In this document: one piece after another, positions 1 through 6,020 of the stretch
Layout: each line of letters opens with the position of its first letter
Numbering within the stretch: position 1 is the first letter of the stretch
Assembly (NCBI GenBank): GCA_047630175.1
Contig: JBLHVI010000134.1
Coordinates: 1 to 6,083, forward strand
DNA length: 6,083 nt
Origin: UBA4582 sp047630175
Lineage (GTDB): Bacteria; Pseudomonadota; Gammaproteobacteria; Pseudomonadales; Azotimanducaceae
Direction: 5' to 3'
The notes under the pieces: model-generated
Told to the model about the DNA's origin: nothing
What the model saw: only the letters and a program-made list of their open reading frames with translations
The model's database searches: none
Translations under genes and position numbers: made by a program

Positions 1-2234
1 TAATTAAGGTCAAACCGACTCAGTGGCAAGCGCCTAACACGCGTGCCTGTCGCGTCGAAAACAGCGTTAGCCAGCGCTGGTGCAACACCTGGTGTGCCCG
101 GCTCCCCAGCGCCACCAACGTCGCTGCCACTGTTAATAATGTGGGTCTCGATCTTGGGTGCCTGAGCCATTCTGAGCGACTCGTAATCATGAAAGTTGCT
201 CTGTACAACCGCGCCTTTCTCAATGGTGATCTCACCGTAAAGGGCCGCTGTCAGACCGTAAACAATGCCCGACTCTAATTGGGCAGCAACGCCATCCGGA
301 GAGATCGCTGTGCCCGCGTCGATCACCGCAACGATTCGGTCGACAGACACCTGCCCTTCAACAACCGTCACCTCTACTACTTGGGCAACAATGGAGCCGA
401 ACGACTCTTGTAGCGAGATACCGCGCCCACGACCTTCTGGGAGTGGTTTATGCCAGCCTGCCTCTTGCGCTGCGCGCGTCAAAACCGCCAACTGACGAGG
501 CTTGTCTTTGAGAAGCGCCGCTCTAAATTCGAACGGATCTTTGCCTGCTGCAATAGCCGCTTCATCAATGAAGGATTCGGTGAAGAAGCCGTGCTGCGAG
601 TGGTCAACACTACGCCAAGCACCAAAAGGCACATGGGTTGGGCTGCTCACATGACCGATATCTTGAGAGGCCACCGCATAGGGAATCAACGGAGCTTCAG
701 CGGGCTCTTCTTTATTAACGTAGGTGTTTTCCCAGCCAATAAGTTGGCCTTCGGTATCGAGCGCAGCTCGAAAGCGACTTTGAATAGCGGGGCGATAAAA
801 GTCTTGACGAACATCCTCTTCGCGCGACCAAATGAGCTGTACTGGCTTCCCTACCGCCTTGGCCACATGCGCTACCTGAATTGCCCAATCTGCGCGTGAT
901 TTACGACCAAAGCCGCCACCCATAAGATGGTTGTGCAGGGTAACATCCTCAGCATCCATCTCGAGCGCCTCCGCAACGGCCCGCCGAAAACCGAGGGGGT
1001 TCTGACAACCTATCCAGATCTCACATTTCCCATTCTTGAATTCAGCTGTCGCGTTTAATGGCTCCATGCAGGTATGGGCCAGATAGGGCACATGATAATC
1101 GGCTTGGATAACCTGCGCCGCGTTGGCGAACAATGACGCAGTGTCACCTTGAACAAGATCTGGTTGGCGCTCAATACCCGCAGAGATGTCTCTATCGAAT
1201 TGCGCAAAAATTTCTTCACTGGAAACCTCATCGTATTCTGTGGCATTCCAGTCAACTTTGAGGGCACGTAGCCCTTGCTGCGCGGTCCAGTAACTATCGG
1301 CAACCACCGCAACTGACTCACCAGCCGAGAAGGAGCCAATCGTCTGTTCCGTTGCAGCACGGGGAATTTCAATAACATCAATAACCCCGGGAATCGCCCG
1401 CGCAGCACGATCATCTATGTTGGCAATGCTGCCACCAAATACAGGTGACCGAACAACCGTCGCGTAAACCATCCCAGGACGCCTGACATCCAGCGCAAAC
1501 ATCGCTGTTCCGTCCACCTTTGAAGGGATGTCCTTACGATCCACATGCTGTCCGACAAGATTGTATTCTTCAGGTGTTTTCATTCTCGGCGTAGACGAAG
1601 GCGTCATCTGTGCAACGGCGGCCGCGAAGGCTGCGTATGGCTCAGATCGTTCACTGGCTGGATGACTAAGGTAGCTGTTTTTTGCGACAACTTCCTCCAC
1701 CGGCACCTGCCACGCATCGGCTGCAGCCTGCACCAACATTTCTTTAGTAGACGCCCCCGCCAAACGCATGCCCAGCATGCCGTTTACGCGGACACTTAAA
1801 CTGCCGCCAGTTACCTGCAAATTAAGCGAATCAGCAATCTTCATCATGGCACCATCAACCGACGGCACAACAGCGTCTGGGAAATCCACGCCCTTGAATA
1901 GATAGTTCCGACCAAAACTGTAACTCGCATATTCGCCCAAGGCTGGCGCTTCTTCGATCCGCAGCGTGCTCCAGTCCGCATCCAACTCATCGGCTAGTAT
2001 CTGCGCCAGCGCTGAATGAATACCCTGCCCCATCTCGGCACCCGGCACTATCGCAGTGACGACGTTGTCACTATCAATTTTCACGTAGGCACTGACCAGC
2101 GTGCCACCCTCACCGCCAACCAGCCCGCTAAGCTTACCTGCCCGATTGCCAGGGCGCACCGCTACACCAATAAGAACACCCCCACCGGCAATCGCTGCGG
2201 TTGTTATAAACGCTCTTCTAGTCCAATTAGGCAC
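1..2234 (-). CDS. iorB-like: Molybdopterin-binding large subunit of an IorB-type molybdenum hydroxylase (xanthine dehydrogenase family), 3' end at window edge
   Basis: Catalytic subunit of a two-component molybdenum hydroxylase, a family that inserts water-derived oxygen into N-heterocycles or aldehydes. Reading the minus strand from a GTG at 2234 gives 744 uninterrupted codons. The N-terminus has a twin-arginine signal (T5-R6-R7-A-F-I followed by a hydrophobic Ala/Gly-rich stretch to about residue 25), so export to the periplasm is expected. Family motifs seen: AEMGQG at 66-71, TCMEPLN ending near 394, GGGFGRK at 439-445, GAWRS at 538-542, and GGAGEPGTPGVAPA with the probable catalytic Glu at 711. 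The last full codons encode RLPLSRFDLN, the usual family C-terminus; the next two bases read TA, so a TAA or TAG stop probably straddles the edge. The GTG start is supported by GGAGGTGG six bases upstream of it and by the signal peptide. It overlaps the small-subunit gene by 8 bases (GTGCCTAA), suggesting translational coupling. The substrate cannot be told from sequence; IorB is the family archetype, not a proven activity. Confidence 0.95.
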   Translation of the reverse strand, partial: MPNWTRRAFITTAAIAGGGVLIGVAVRPGNRAGKLSGLVGGEGGTLVSAYVKIDSDNVVTAIVPGAEMGQGIHSALAQILADELDADWSTLRIEEAPALGEYASYSFGRNYLFKGVDFPDAVVPSVDGAMMKIADSLNLQVTGGSLSVRVNGMLGMRLAGASTKEMLVQAAADAWQVPVEEVVAKNSYLSHPASERSEPYAAFAAAVAQMTPSSTPRMKTPEEYNLVGQHVDRKDIPSKVDGTAMFALDVRRPGMVYATVVRSPVFGGSIANIDDRAARAIPGVIDVIEIPRAATEQTIGSFSAGESVAVVADSYWTAQQGLRALKVDWNATEYDEVSSEEIFAQFDRDISAGIERQPDLVQGDTASLFANAAQVIQADYHVPYLAHTCMEPLNATAEFKNGKCEIWIGCQNPLGFRRAVAEALEMDAEDVTLHNHLMGGGFGRKSRADWAIQVAHVAKAVGKPVQLIWSREEDVRQDFYRPAIQSRFRAALDTEGQLIGWENTYVNKEEPAEAPLIPYAVASQDIGHVSSPTHVPFGAWRSVDHSQHGFFTESFIDEAAIAAGKDPFEFRAALLKDKPRQLAVLTRAAQEAGWHKPLPEGRGRGISLQESFGSIVAQVVEVTVVEGQVSVDRIVAVIDAGTAISPDGVAAQLESGIVYGLTAALYGEITIEKGAVVQSNFHDYESLRMAQAPKIETHIINSGSDVGGAGEPGTPGVAPALANAVFDATGTRVRRLPLSRFDLN

Positions 2235-2733
2235 GATCCACCTCCGTTGCATCAAAAAATTGCTGCTCATTCTTGGCTGTTGATAACCCGACCGACTTGA
2301 TGGCGCCACGAATGCGCCCGTACATACCACATCGACAAATATTGCCCTGCATCGCCACATCGATATCCGCGTCACCTGGATTAGGATTGCTGGCTAGCAG
2401 TGCTGCCGCTGACATCAACTGGCCAGACTGGCAGTAACCACACTGCGGCACCTGGTGTTCAATCCAAGCCTGTTGCAACGGATGTCGCACCTCATCAGTG
2501 CCTAACCCCTCAATAGTTGTCACGTCTTGTCCCTCGACGCTGGCTATCGGCGTCACGCATGAACGCACTGCTTGCCCGTTGACATGCACTGTGCAGGCAC
2601 CACATTTGGCAATACCACAACCGAACTTGGTGCCAGTGAGCGCCAACTGTTCTCGTAAGACCCACAGCAACGGTTTCTGAGGATCAACCTCCACCGATTG
2701 ATGTTCGCCATTAACAGTAAAAGAAGTCGTCAT
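2227..2733 (-). CDS. iorA-like: [2Fe-2S] small subunit of an IorA-type molybdenum hydroxylase
   Basis: Electron-transfer subunit carrying two [2Fe-2S] clusters that take electrons from the molybdenum site of the large subunit. The protein is 168 residues from the chosen start, normal for the family. The plant-ferredoxin-type cluster is bound by Cys39, Cys44, Cys47 and Cys59 (GCGIAKCGAC context). The second, all-helical cluster domain uses Cys98 and Cys101 (QCGYCQSGQ) and Cys133 and Cys135 (NICRCG). All eight ligands are present. The reading frame is also open from a TTG at 2745, and ATG codons lie at 2736 and 2733; GGAG sits 6 bases before the 2733 ATG and only 3 before the 2736 ATG, so 2733 is preferred. 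There is no signal peptide, so it would probably be exported in complex with the Tat-tagged large subunit encoded immediately downstream. No FAD subunit lies upstream, which fits the two-subunit IorAB type rather than the three-subunit xanthine dehydrogenase or CO dehydrogenase types. Confidence 0.95.
   Translation of the reverse strand: MTTSFTVNGEHQSVEVDPQKPLLWVLREQLALTGTKFGCGIAKCGACTVHVNGQAVRSCVTPIASVEGQDVTTIEGLGTDEVRHPLQQAWIEHQVPQCGYCQSGQLMSAAALLASNPNPGDADIDVAMQGNICRCGMYGRIRGAIKSVGLSTAKNEQQFFDATEVDRA
2235..2245 (-). promoter_or_regulatory. Strong Shine-Dalgarno site inside the small-subunit gene, for the large subunit
   Basis: Minus-strand GGAGGTGGATC directly precedes the GTG at 2234, with GGAGG 6 bases from the start codon. 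It lies within the last codons of the small-subunit gene, so the two subunits are probably translated as a coupled pair in matched amounts. Confidence 0.75.
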
Positions 2734-2742
2734 CATGTTCTC
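2734..2742 (-). promoter_or_regulatory. Shine-Dalgarno site of the small-subunit gene, decides the start
   Basis: Minus-strand reading is TTGGAGAACATGATG. GGAG is 6 bases from the second ATG (2733) and 3 from the first (2736), favouring 2733. Both starts give almost the same protein, differing by one Met. Confidence 0.6.
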
Positions 2743-2789
2743 CAAGGGTATGCTTTCAACCTGTTTGCGCCAGTCGCGTATATTTTCGA

Positions 2790-2819
2790 TCTATATGTTC
2801 TAAATCTGTATGTTCTAAA
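2790..2819 (-). promoter_or_regulatory. Possible promoter of the molybdenum-hydroxylase operon, inside the repeat array
   Basis: On the minus strand TTTAGA (2819-2814) and TATAGA (2795-2790) are separated by 18 bases, each matching 4 of 6 of the sigma-70 consensus. This would place transcription start near 2783 with a leader of about 50 bases. Both boxes are formed by repeat-unit sequence, so changes in repeat number or register could alter the promoter. The match is weak and another promoter further upstream is possible. Confidence 0.22.
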
Positions 2820-2950
2820 TCTGTATGTTCTAAATCTATGCGTTCTAGATCTATGTGCTCTAACATGTTCCAGATCTATGTGCTCTAAACCTGTGTGCTC
2901 TAAACCTGCGTGTTCTAAACCTGTGTGCTCTAAACCTGTGTGCTCTAAAC
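2791..2950. repeat. 15-bp tandem repeat array (about ten and a half units) upstream of the molybdenum-hydroxylase operon
   Basis: Plus-strand units have the consensus CTRTRYGYTCTARAY. Full 15-base units begin at 2791, 2806, 2821, 2836, 2876, 2891, 2906, 2921 and 2936. Two shortened units, 13 and 12 bases, fill 2851-2875, so 5 bases are missing there relative to two full units. A degenerate partial unit follows from 2951 to about 2965. Operon-proximal units are of the type CTGTATGTTCTAAAT; distal units are of the type CTGTGTGCTCTAAAC. The array begins 57 bases upstream of the small-subunit start codon. It could be a set of regulator sites or simply a minisatellite; 15 bp is about 1.5 helical turns, so neighbouring units would face opposite sides of the helix. 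Confidence 0.93.
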
Positions 2951-2965
2951 CTGCTTATCTGTAGA

Positions 2966-3339
2966 CCTGTTGTCAATCAGACTATCCACCCGATCATAAA
3001 AGGATCTCTCCGCCCTGCGCAATTGATCCTCAACCGGCAATAACGCGTAATCGCCGTGGTATGCACTCGAGCGCCATAAACCCCTCATCTGTGGGTAAGC
3101 GCCACTTCGGCATTGTTGCCGGATGGAAACTTGGCGGGGCTTGCACTTCCTCGAACTTGCGCTAGATGTTTATCTGCGTAGCATCATCACAACCTACAGC
3201 TCACTCCGCCAGACAAGTTAACACAGGCAGGTGCTACGCTATCGATTCTATTCACACTCCTCACTCCCTCACACGCGTGCTAACATCCTAAAATGGCCCA
3301 TAAACTCTGAACCGGAGGTTGCTCCAAAAAGAGACAAAC
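2966..3339. other. Central part of the divergent intergenic region, no gene found
   Basis: No convincing coding sequence was found on either strand. The longest ATG-started frame I read by eye is 34 codons (from 3061), without a ribosome-binding site or recognisable protein. Inverted repeats seen are AGGATC/GATCCT (3001-3006 and 3025-3030), CCGGCAA/TTGCCGG (3034-3040 and 3116-3122), GCGTAGCA/TGCTACGC (3176-3183 and 3232-3239) and the 8-bp palindrome CACGCGTG (3272-3279). A pyrimidine-rich run covers about 3245-3270. An isolated GGAGG at 3314-3318 sits inside AACC-GGA-GGTT and is not followed by a usable start. The stretch may hold long leaders or regulator sites, or be eroded sequence. Confidence 0.6.
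3176..3239. repeat. Inverted repeat with perfect 8-bp arms and a 48-base loop
   Basis: GCGTAGCA at 3176-3183 pairs with TGCTACGC at 3232-3239. In RNA the stem extends by one wobble pair and one C-G pair to ten pairs. No T-run follows, so it is not a classical terminator. Function unknown. Confidence 0.4.
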
Positions 3340-3340
3340 C

Positions 3341-3364
3341 TGACACATTATACATTTTATGTCA
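3341..3364. promoter_or_regulatory. Operator-like palindrome upstream of tetR
   Basis: TGACA (3341-3345) and TGTCA (3360-3364) are perfect 5-bp inverted arms 14 bases apart, with further symmetric A-T pairs inside an AT-rich core. It ends 42 bases before the tetR start codon. The core contains TTATAC on the plus strand and a perfect TATAAT on the minus strand (3352-3347), so a bound repressor could cover -10 elements in either direction. Autoregulation is common for TetR-family genes, so this is the best candidate self-operator here. The assignment is inference. Confidence 0.4.
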
Positions 3365-3406
3365 ACCTAGCACGATGACATTGCACGCAGGAGCTAGAGC
3401 CGAAAA

Positions 3407-4015
3407 ATGAGCAAAGCGAAACGCATCACGAACAAGGGACAGAGCAAACAAAAATTAGTATTCGACGCAGCAGCTAATGTTTTCGCCCAATATGGTTTCC
3501 GTCGAACATCCATGAACGACATTGCGAATGCTGCTGGAATATCACGCCCGGCGCTTTATTTGATATTCAAGAACAAGCAAGAGCTGTTCAGACAATTAGC
3601 TGCCCACCTGCAAAACCACGGTATCGATCAAGCAATATCAGCGCTTGGCAAAGAAGGGGAAATATCCGTCCGGCTTGTTAACGCGATCCTCGCTTACGAA
3701 GCAATTTATTATGAGCCGATAGCCCAATCCCCCCATGGTGCTGAGATCATAGACATCAACCTAAGCATTGCAGCAGATCTTATGCAGGAAGGTCACACCC
3801 GCCTAGTTCGGACCCTTGCAGACGCGATAGATGAGGCCAGTGCTCGTGGCGAAATCAAATTGGATGGCAAGATGCCGAAAACTAAGCCGTTCGTCGAACT
3901 ATTGATGTCGTCAATATCCGGTCAGAAGAAAAAAGCCAACTCAACGCAAATGTTCAGGCGTCAGATAAAACAGGTAACCCATATTTTCCTACAGTCGGTT
4001 AGCACCAACCCTTAG
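3407..4015 (+). CDS. TetR/AcrR-family transcriptional regulator
   Basis: One-component repressor-type protein of 202 residues, normal for the family. The N-terminal DNA-binding domain spans about residues 14-62, with the helix-turn-helix in TSMNDIANAAGISRPALYLIF (34-54) followed by the usual K-N-K-Q-E-L-F segment. The remainder is a mainly helical ligand-binding and dimerisation domain whose effector cannot be predicted; the basic stretch SGQKKK near 171-176 is unusual in look but not diagnostic. The ATG at 3407 is the natural family start; the best Shine-Dalgarno match, AGGAG at 3389-3393, is rather far away (13 bases), so translation may be weak. The gene is divergent from the molybdenum-hydroxylase operon and codirectional with the crotonase gene 199 bases downstream, so either neighbour could be its target. 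A TGACA-N14-TGTCA palindrome upstream is a candidate self-operator. Confidence 0.93.
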   Translation: MSKAKRITNKGQSKQKLVFDAAANVFAQYGFRRTSMNDIANAAGISRPALYLIFKNKQELFRQLAAHLQNHGIDQAISALGKEGEISVRLVNAILAYEAIYYEPIAQSPHGAEIIDINLSIAADLMQEGHTRLVRTLADAIDEASARGEIKLDGKMPKTKPFVELLMSSISGQKKKANSTQMFRRQIKQVTHIFLQSVSTNP

Positions 4016-4066
4016 GATCTGCTGGACTGGCAAATAATAGCGGTCGGGGTCAGCCTGCCATCTCGC

Positions 4067-4082
4067 GTCAGGCACTGACACC
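4067..4082. promoter_or_regulatory. Candidate operator between tetR and the crotonase gene
   Basis: GTCAG-GCA-CTGAC (4067-4079) is a palindrome with perfect 5-bp arms. It overlaps ACTGACACC (4074-4082), a 9-mer also found just upstream of the dehydrogenase gene (6035-6043). Its CTGACAC core recurs at the tetR palindrome. Function is inferred from position and recurrence only. Confidence 0.3.
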
Positions 4083-4169
4083 TGTGAACCGCGAAAGATC
4101 TATTGGAATAATCACCATTCTGAAACCAGCAGACGTTAGTCGAAGCTAAACACTGATTTACTCTCGCGC

Positions 4170-4197
4170 TCGACTCTGGCATTTTACGTAGACTCGA
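4170..4197. promoter_or_regulatory. Imperfect inverted repeat just upstream of the crotonase ribosome-binding site
   Basis: TCGACTCT (4170-4177) and AGACTCGA (4190-4197) pair at 7 of 8 positions around a 12-base spacer. The repeat ends 5 bases before the AAAGGA Shine-Dalgarno (4203-4208). It could be an operator or a leader hairpin affecting translation. Its sequence does not resemble the TGACA-type sites. Confidence 0.3.
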
Positions 4198-4214
4198 CAG
4201 ATAAAGGACACAGG

Positions 4215-5018
4215 ATGGCTAGCCAAGATACGTTGTACGAGATCGATAATGGCATCGCGACCATCACCCTCAATCGCCCTGAGCAAATGAACACGCTGGG
4301 GGGCTCTATGATGGCCTTGGTCAGCCAATACATTCAACAGGCAGAAGACGACGGCGAAGTGAGGGCGATCATTCTCACCGGGGCGGGCCGTATGTTTTGT
4401 GCCGGTCTCGACGTCGTCGGCGCACAATCACGAACGGGGTCACAAGCCGGCAACCATGAGGCGAACGCCATTCCGGTGACGCTTGATGTAAGGCGCTTTC
4501 CACCAGCGGTCATCTATAACTGTGAAAAGCCAGTTATCTGCGCCTTGAACGGCGCAGCCGCAGGCTTTGGTATGGATATGGCACTTGCCTGCGATATACG
4601 GGTGATGGCGCAAAGTGCCAAGTTAGCCCCGACGCCTGTTAAGCGCGGTATCGTGCCAGAGAGTGGTGGCACCTGGATTCTGCCTCGACTGGTGGGTTGG
4701 GAAAAAGCGGCAGAGATATTTTTTACTGCGCGCAACCTCGGCGCTGCCGAATGCAAGGAACTTGGCTTATGTGCTCATGTAGTGCCAAACGATGAACTCA
4801 TGCAGTATGCCAAAACTCTCGCCGCAGAGATTGCTGCCAACGCACCCTTAGCCGTACAGTCAGCCAAACGACTCATGCGCATGGGCATGTCCCAACAGTT
4901 CAACGATCACGTGCATCATGTGTACATGAACTTCCTACAGCTGATGAGAACCGAAGATGCCAAAGAAGGCATGACCTCGTTTGCACAAAAGCGCGCACCC
5001 GCGTTTAAAGGCCGCTGA
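4215..5018 (+). CDS. Enoyl-CoA hydratase/isomerase family protein (crotonase superfamily)
   Basis: Cytoplasmic acyl-CoA enzyme of 267 residues, typical length for a crotonase fold. AAAGGA six bases before the ATG supports the start. Conserved landmarks: ITLNRPEQMNTL (17-28), the first oxyanion-hole segment MFCAGLD (60-66), the second in NGAAAGFGMDMALACD (112-127), and GIVPESGGTWILPRLVG (145-161), which closes the active site; the C-terminal part is the usual trimerisation helix region. Aligned by eye with classical enoyl-CoA hydratase, the first catalytic Glu corresponds to Asp121 and the second to Pro141, while an acid is instead present at Glu149 (PES). An acidic residue there is the pattern I associate with PaaG-like isomerases, which carry PD at this point. 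Hydration, double-bond isomerisation or another CoA-thioester reaction are therefore all possible. It is transcribed after tetR, 199 bases downstream, and faces the dehydrogenase gene tail to tail. Confidence 0.93.
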   Translation: MASQDTLYEIDNGIATITLNRPEQMNTLGGSMMALVSQYIQQAEDDGEVRAIILTGAGRMFCAGLDVVGAQSRTGSQAGNHEANAIPVTLDVRRFPPAVIYNCEKPVICALNGAAAGFGMDMALACDIRVMAQSAKLAPTPVKRGIVPESGGTWILPRLVGWEKAAEIFFTARNLGAAECKELGLCAHVVPNDELMQYAKTLAAEIAANAPLAVQSAKRLMRMGMSQQFNDHVHHVYMNFLQLMRTEDAKEGMTSFAQKRAPAFKGR

Positions 5019-5060
5019 AGGGCTATCGCACACAAACGCTTAGCTGATTAACAGGCTCTG

Positions 5061-6020
5061 CTAGCGACCCTTAACCTGCACTTCGTAGCCCGGCTCCTCA
5101 GGCTCATCGTCTACTATTACTGCGGGGAAACCGGGCGCTAAAACCTTGACGCCCCTCTCCTCTTCAAGCCGACGAATGATGTTCGGCGACAACTCACGTG
5201 GCCCGTAGCTCGCCTGGCCTTGCTCAAAAATTCGTTGAAACATCAAACCCAGCTCAAGATCAAGACCACCACGTTTAGCGACATCGTTAAACAGCCCTAT
5301 ATCTTTGCACACCAGATCCATGGTGAAGCCGATGTCACGACTGCCGTTTAGAATCACCTGACTCTCGGTTTCATGCACGAACGAGTTGCCAGAGGATATC
5401 CGAATCGCTTCGTAGGTCGTGTTCATATCCATACCGGCAACCTTTGAAGTCACCAATGCCTCGCAGACACTCAACAAATTTGCAGTCGCCAAGTAATTGG
5501 TCACAACTTTCAACACTGACGCTGAACCGAGCGCACCGGTATGCAGAATGCGCCGCCCCATTTTAGTCAGCAGCGGCAACAACGTTTCAAACGCACTACG
5601 CTCACAACCGGCAAATATCGCGATGTTACCCGTGGCTGCACGATGACATCCACCAGATACTGGACAATCAACCGGCTCTGCTCCCACTGCCTTCACCTTT
5701 TCACCAAGACGCAGCACTTCGTCCTTGTCAGTTGTGCTCATTTCTGCCCATATTTTACCAGGGCCAAGCCCCGCAAGCGCACCGTCTTCGGCTTCCATCA
5801 CCATGGCACTAGCGGCCGGACTCGGCAGGCAGGTAATTAAAACATCAACGCTCTGCGCCATCTCTAGCGGGCTATTCGCCCATTTGGCACCCGCATCCAA
5901 AAACGGCTGCGCATTGTCCACATTCAAATCACGTACCGTTAGATCCACGCCATTACGCAACAAGCTGCCAGCAAGCTTGCCACCCACATTTCCCAATCCG
6001 ATAAAACCAACTTTCAGCAT
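5061..6020 (-). CDS. NAD(P)-dependent beta-hydroxyacid dehydrogenase (3-hydroxyisobutyrate dehydrogenase family)
   Basis: Oxidises a 3-hydroxy acid to its semialdehyde, or reduces such a semialdehyde, using NAD(P). The protein is 319 residues from the chosen start. The N-terminal Rossmann domain opens with GFIGLGNVGG (5-14). The substrate-binding signature is DCPVSGGCHRAATGNIAIFAG (118-138, shown here in abbreviated motif terms: PVSGG then G-x-x-A). The catalytic Lys171 and the partner Asn175 of the family are present (VLKVVTNYL), followed by the helical C-terminal domain with CKDIGLF (238-244). The frame is open upstream to the window edge, but the ATG at 6020 is right: GGAG lies 6 bases before it and the Rossmann strand begins at residue 3. 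After the domain there is an acidic, proline-containing tail (about 303-319, VDDEPEEPGYEVQVKGR) that classical 3-hydroxyisobutyrate dehydrogenases of about 300 residues lack. Convergent with the crotonase gene, 42 bases between stops. The exact substrate is unknown; tartronate semialdehyde reductase and related enzymes share these motifs. Confidence 0.92.
   Translation of the reverse strand: MLKVGFIGLGNVGGKLAGSLLRNGVDLTVRDLNVDNAQPFLDAGAKWANSPLEMAQSVDVLITCLPSPAASAMVMEAEDGALAGLGPGKIWAEMSTTDKDEVLRLGEKVKAVGAEPVDCPVSGGCHRAATGNIAIFAGCERSAFETLLPLLTKMGRRILHTGALGSASVLKVVTNYLATANLLSVCEALVTSKVAGMDMNTTYEAIRISSGNSFVHETESQVILNGSRDIGFTMDLVCKDIGLFNDVAKRGGLDLELGLMFQRIFEQGQASYGPRELSPNIIRRLEEERGVKVLAPGFPAVIVDDEPEEPGYEVQVKGR

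Noticed and set aside
1055..1414. 119-codon minus-strand frame inside the large-subunit gene
   Set aside because: It is a shifted frame of the fully open large-subunit gene, whose translation shows family motifs throughout; this frame shows none. The frames at 20-235 and 450-899 are rejected for the same reason.
2791..2950. CRISPR array
   Set aside because: Units are contiguous 15-mers without unique spacers and there are no cas genes, so it is a tandem repeat.
2740..2957. Minus-strand open frame through the repeat (LEHTG-like units)
   Set aside because: It lacks a start codon with a ribosome-binding site, has an in-frame TAA just upstream of the array, and ends beside the small-subunit start.
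2698..2964. Plus-strand frame across the repeat giving pentapeptides such as LYVLN and CSKPV
   Set aside because: It starts antisense inside the small-subunit gene, has no Shine-Dalgarno site, and the peptide character changes abruptly at the 5-base slip. The pattern is what any 15-bp repeat gives in an open frame.
3061..3165. 34-codon ATG frame in the intergenic region
   Set aside because: No ribosome-binding site and no recognisable peptide; expected by chance in a gap of this length.
3347..3375. Minus-strand promoter with perfect TATAAT at 3352-3347
   Set aside because: No acceptable -35 element at 16-18 bases spacing; it would also imply a leader of about 600 bases for the hydroxylase operon. 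Kept only as a note on the palindrome.
4018..4133. Inverted repeat TCTGCTGG / CCAGCAGA flanking the tetR-crotonase gap
   Set aside because: Only 8 bp, 100 bases apart, and extending in neither direction; chance is a sufficient explanation.
5037..5066. Possible bidirectional terminator between the convergent crotonase and dehydrogenase genes
   Set aside because: CGCTTAGC and GCTAGCG pair only with a bulge around a 15-base loop and there is no T-run on either side.
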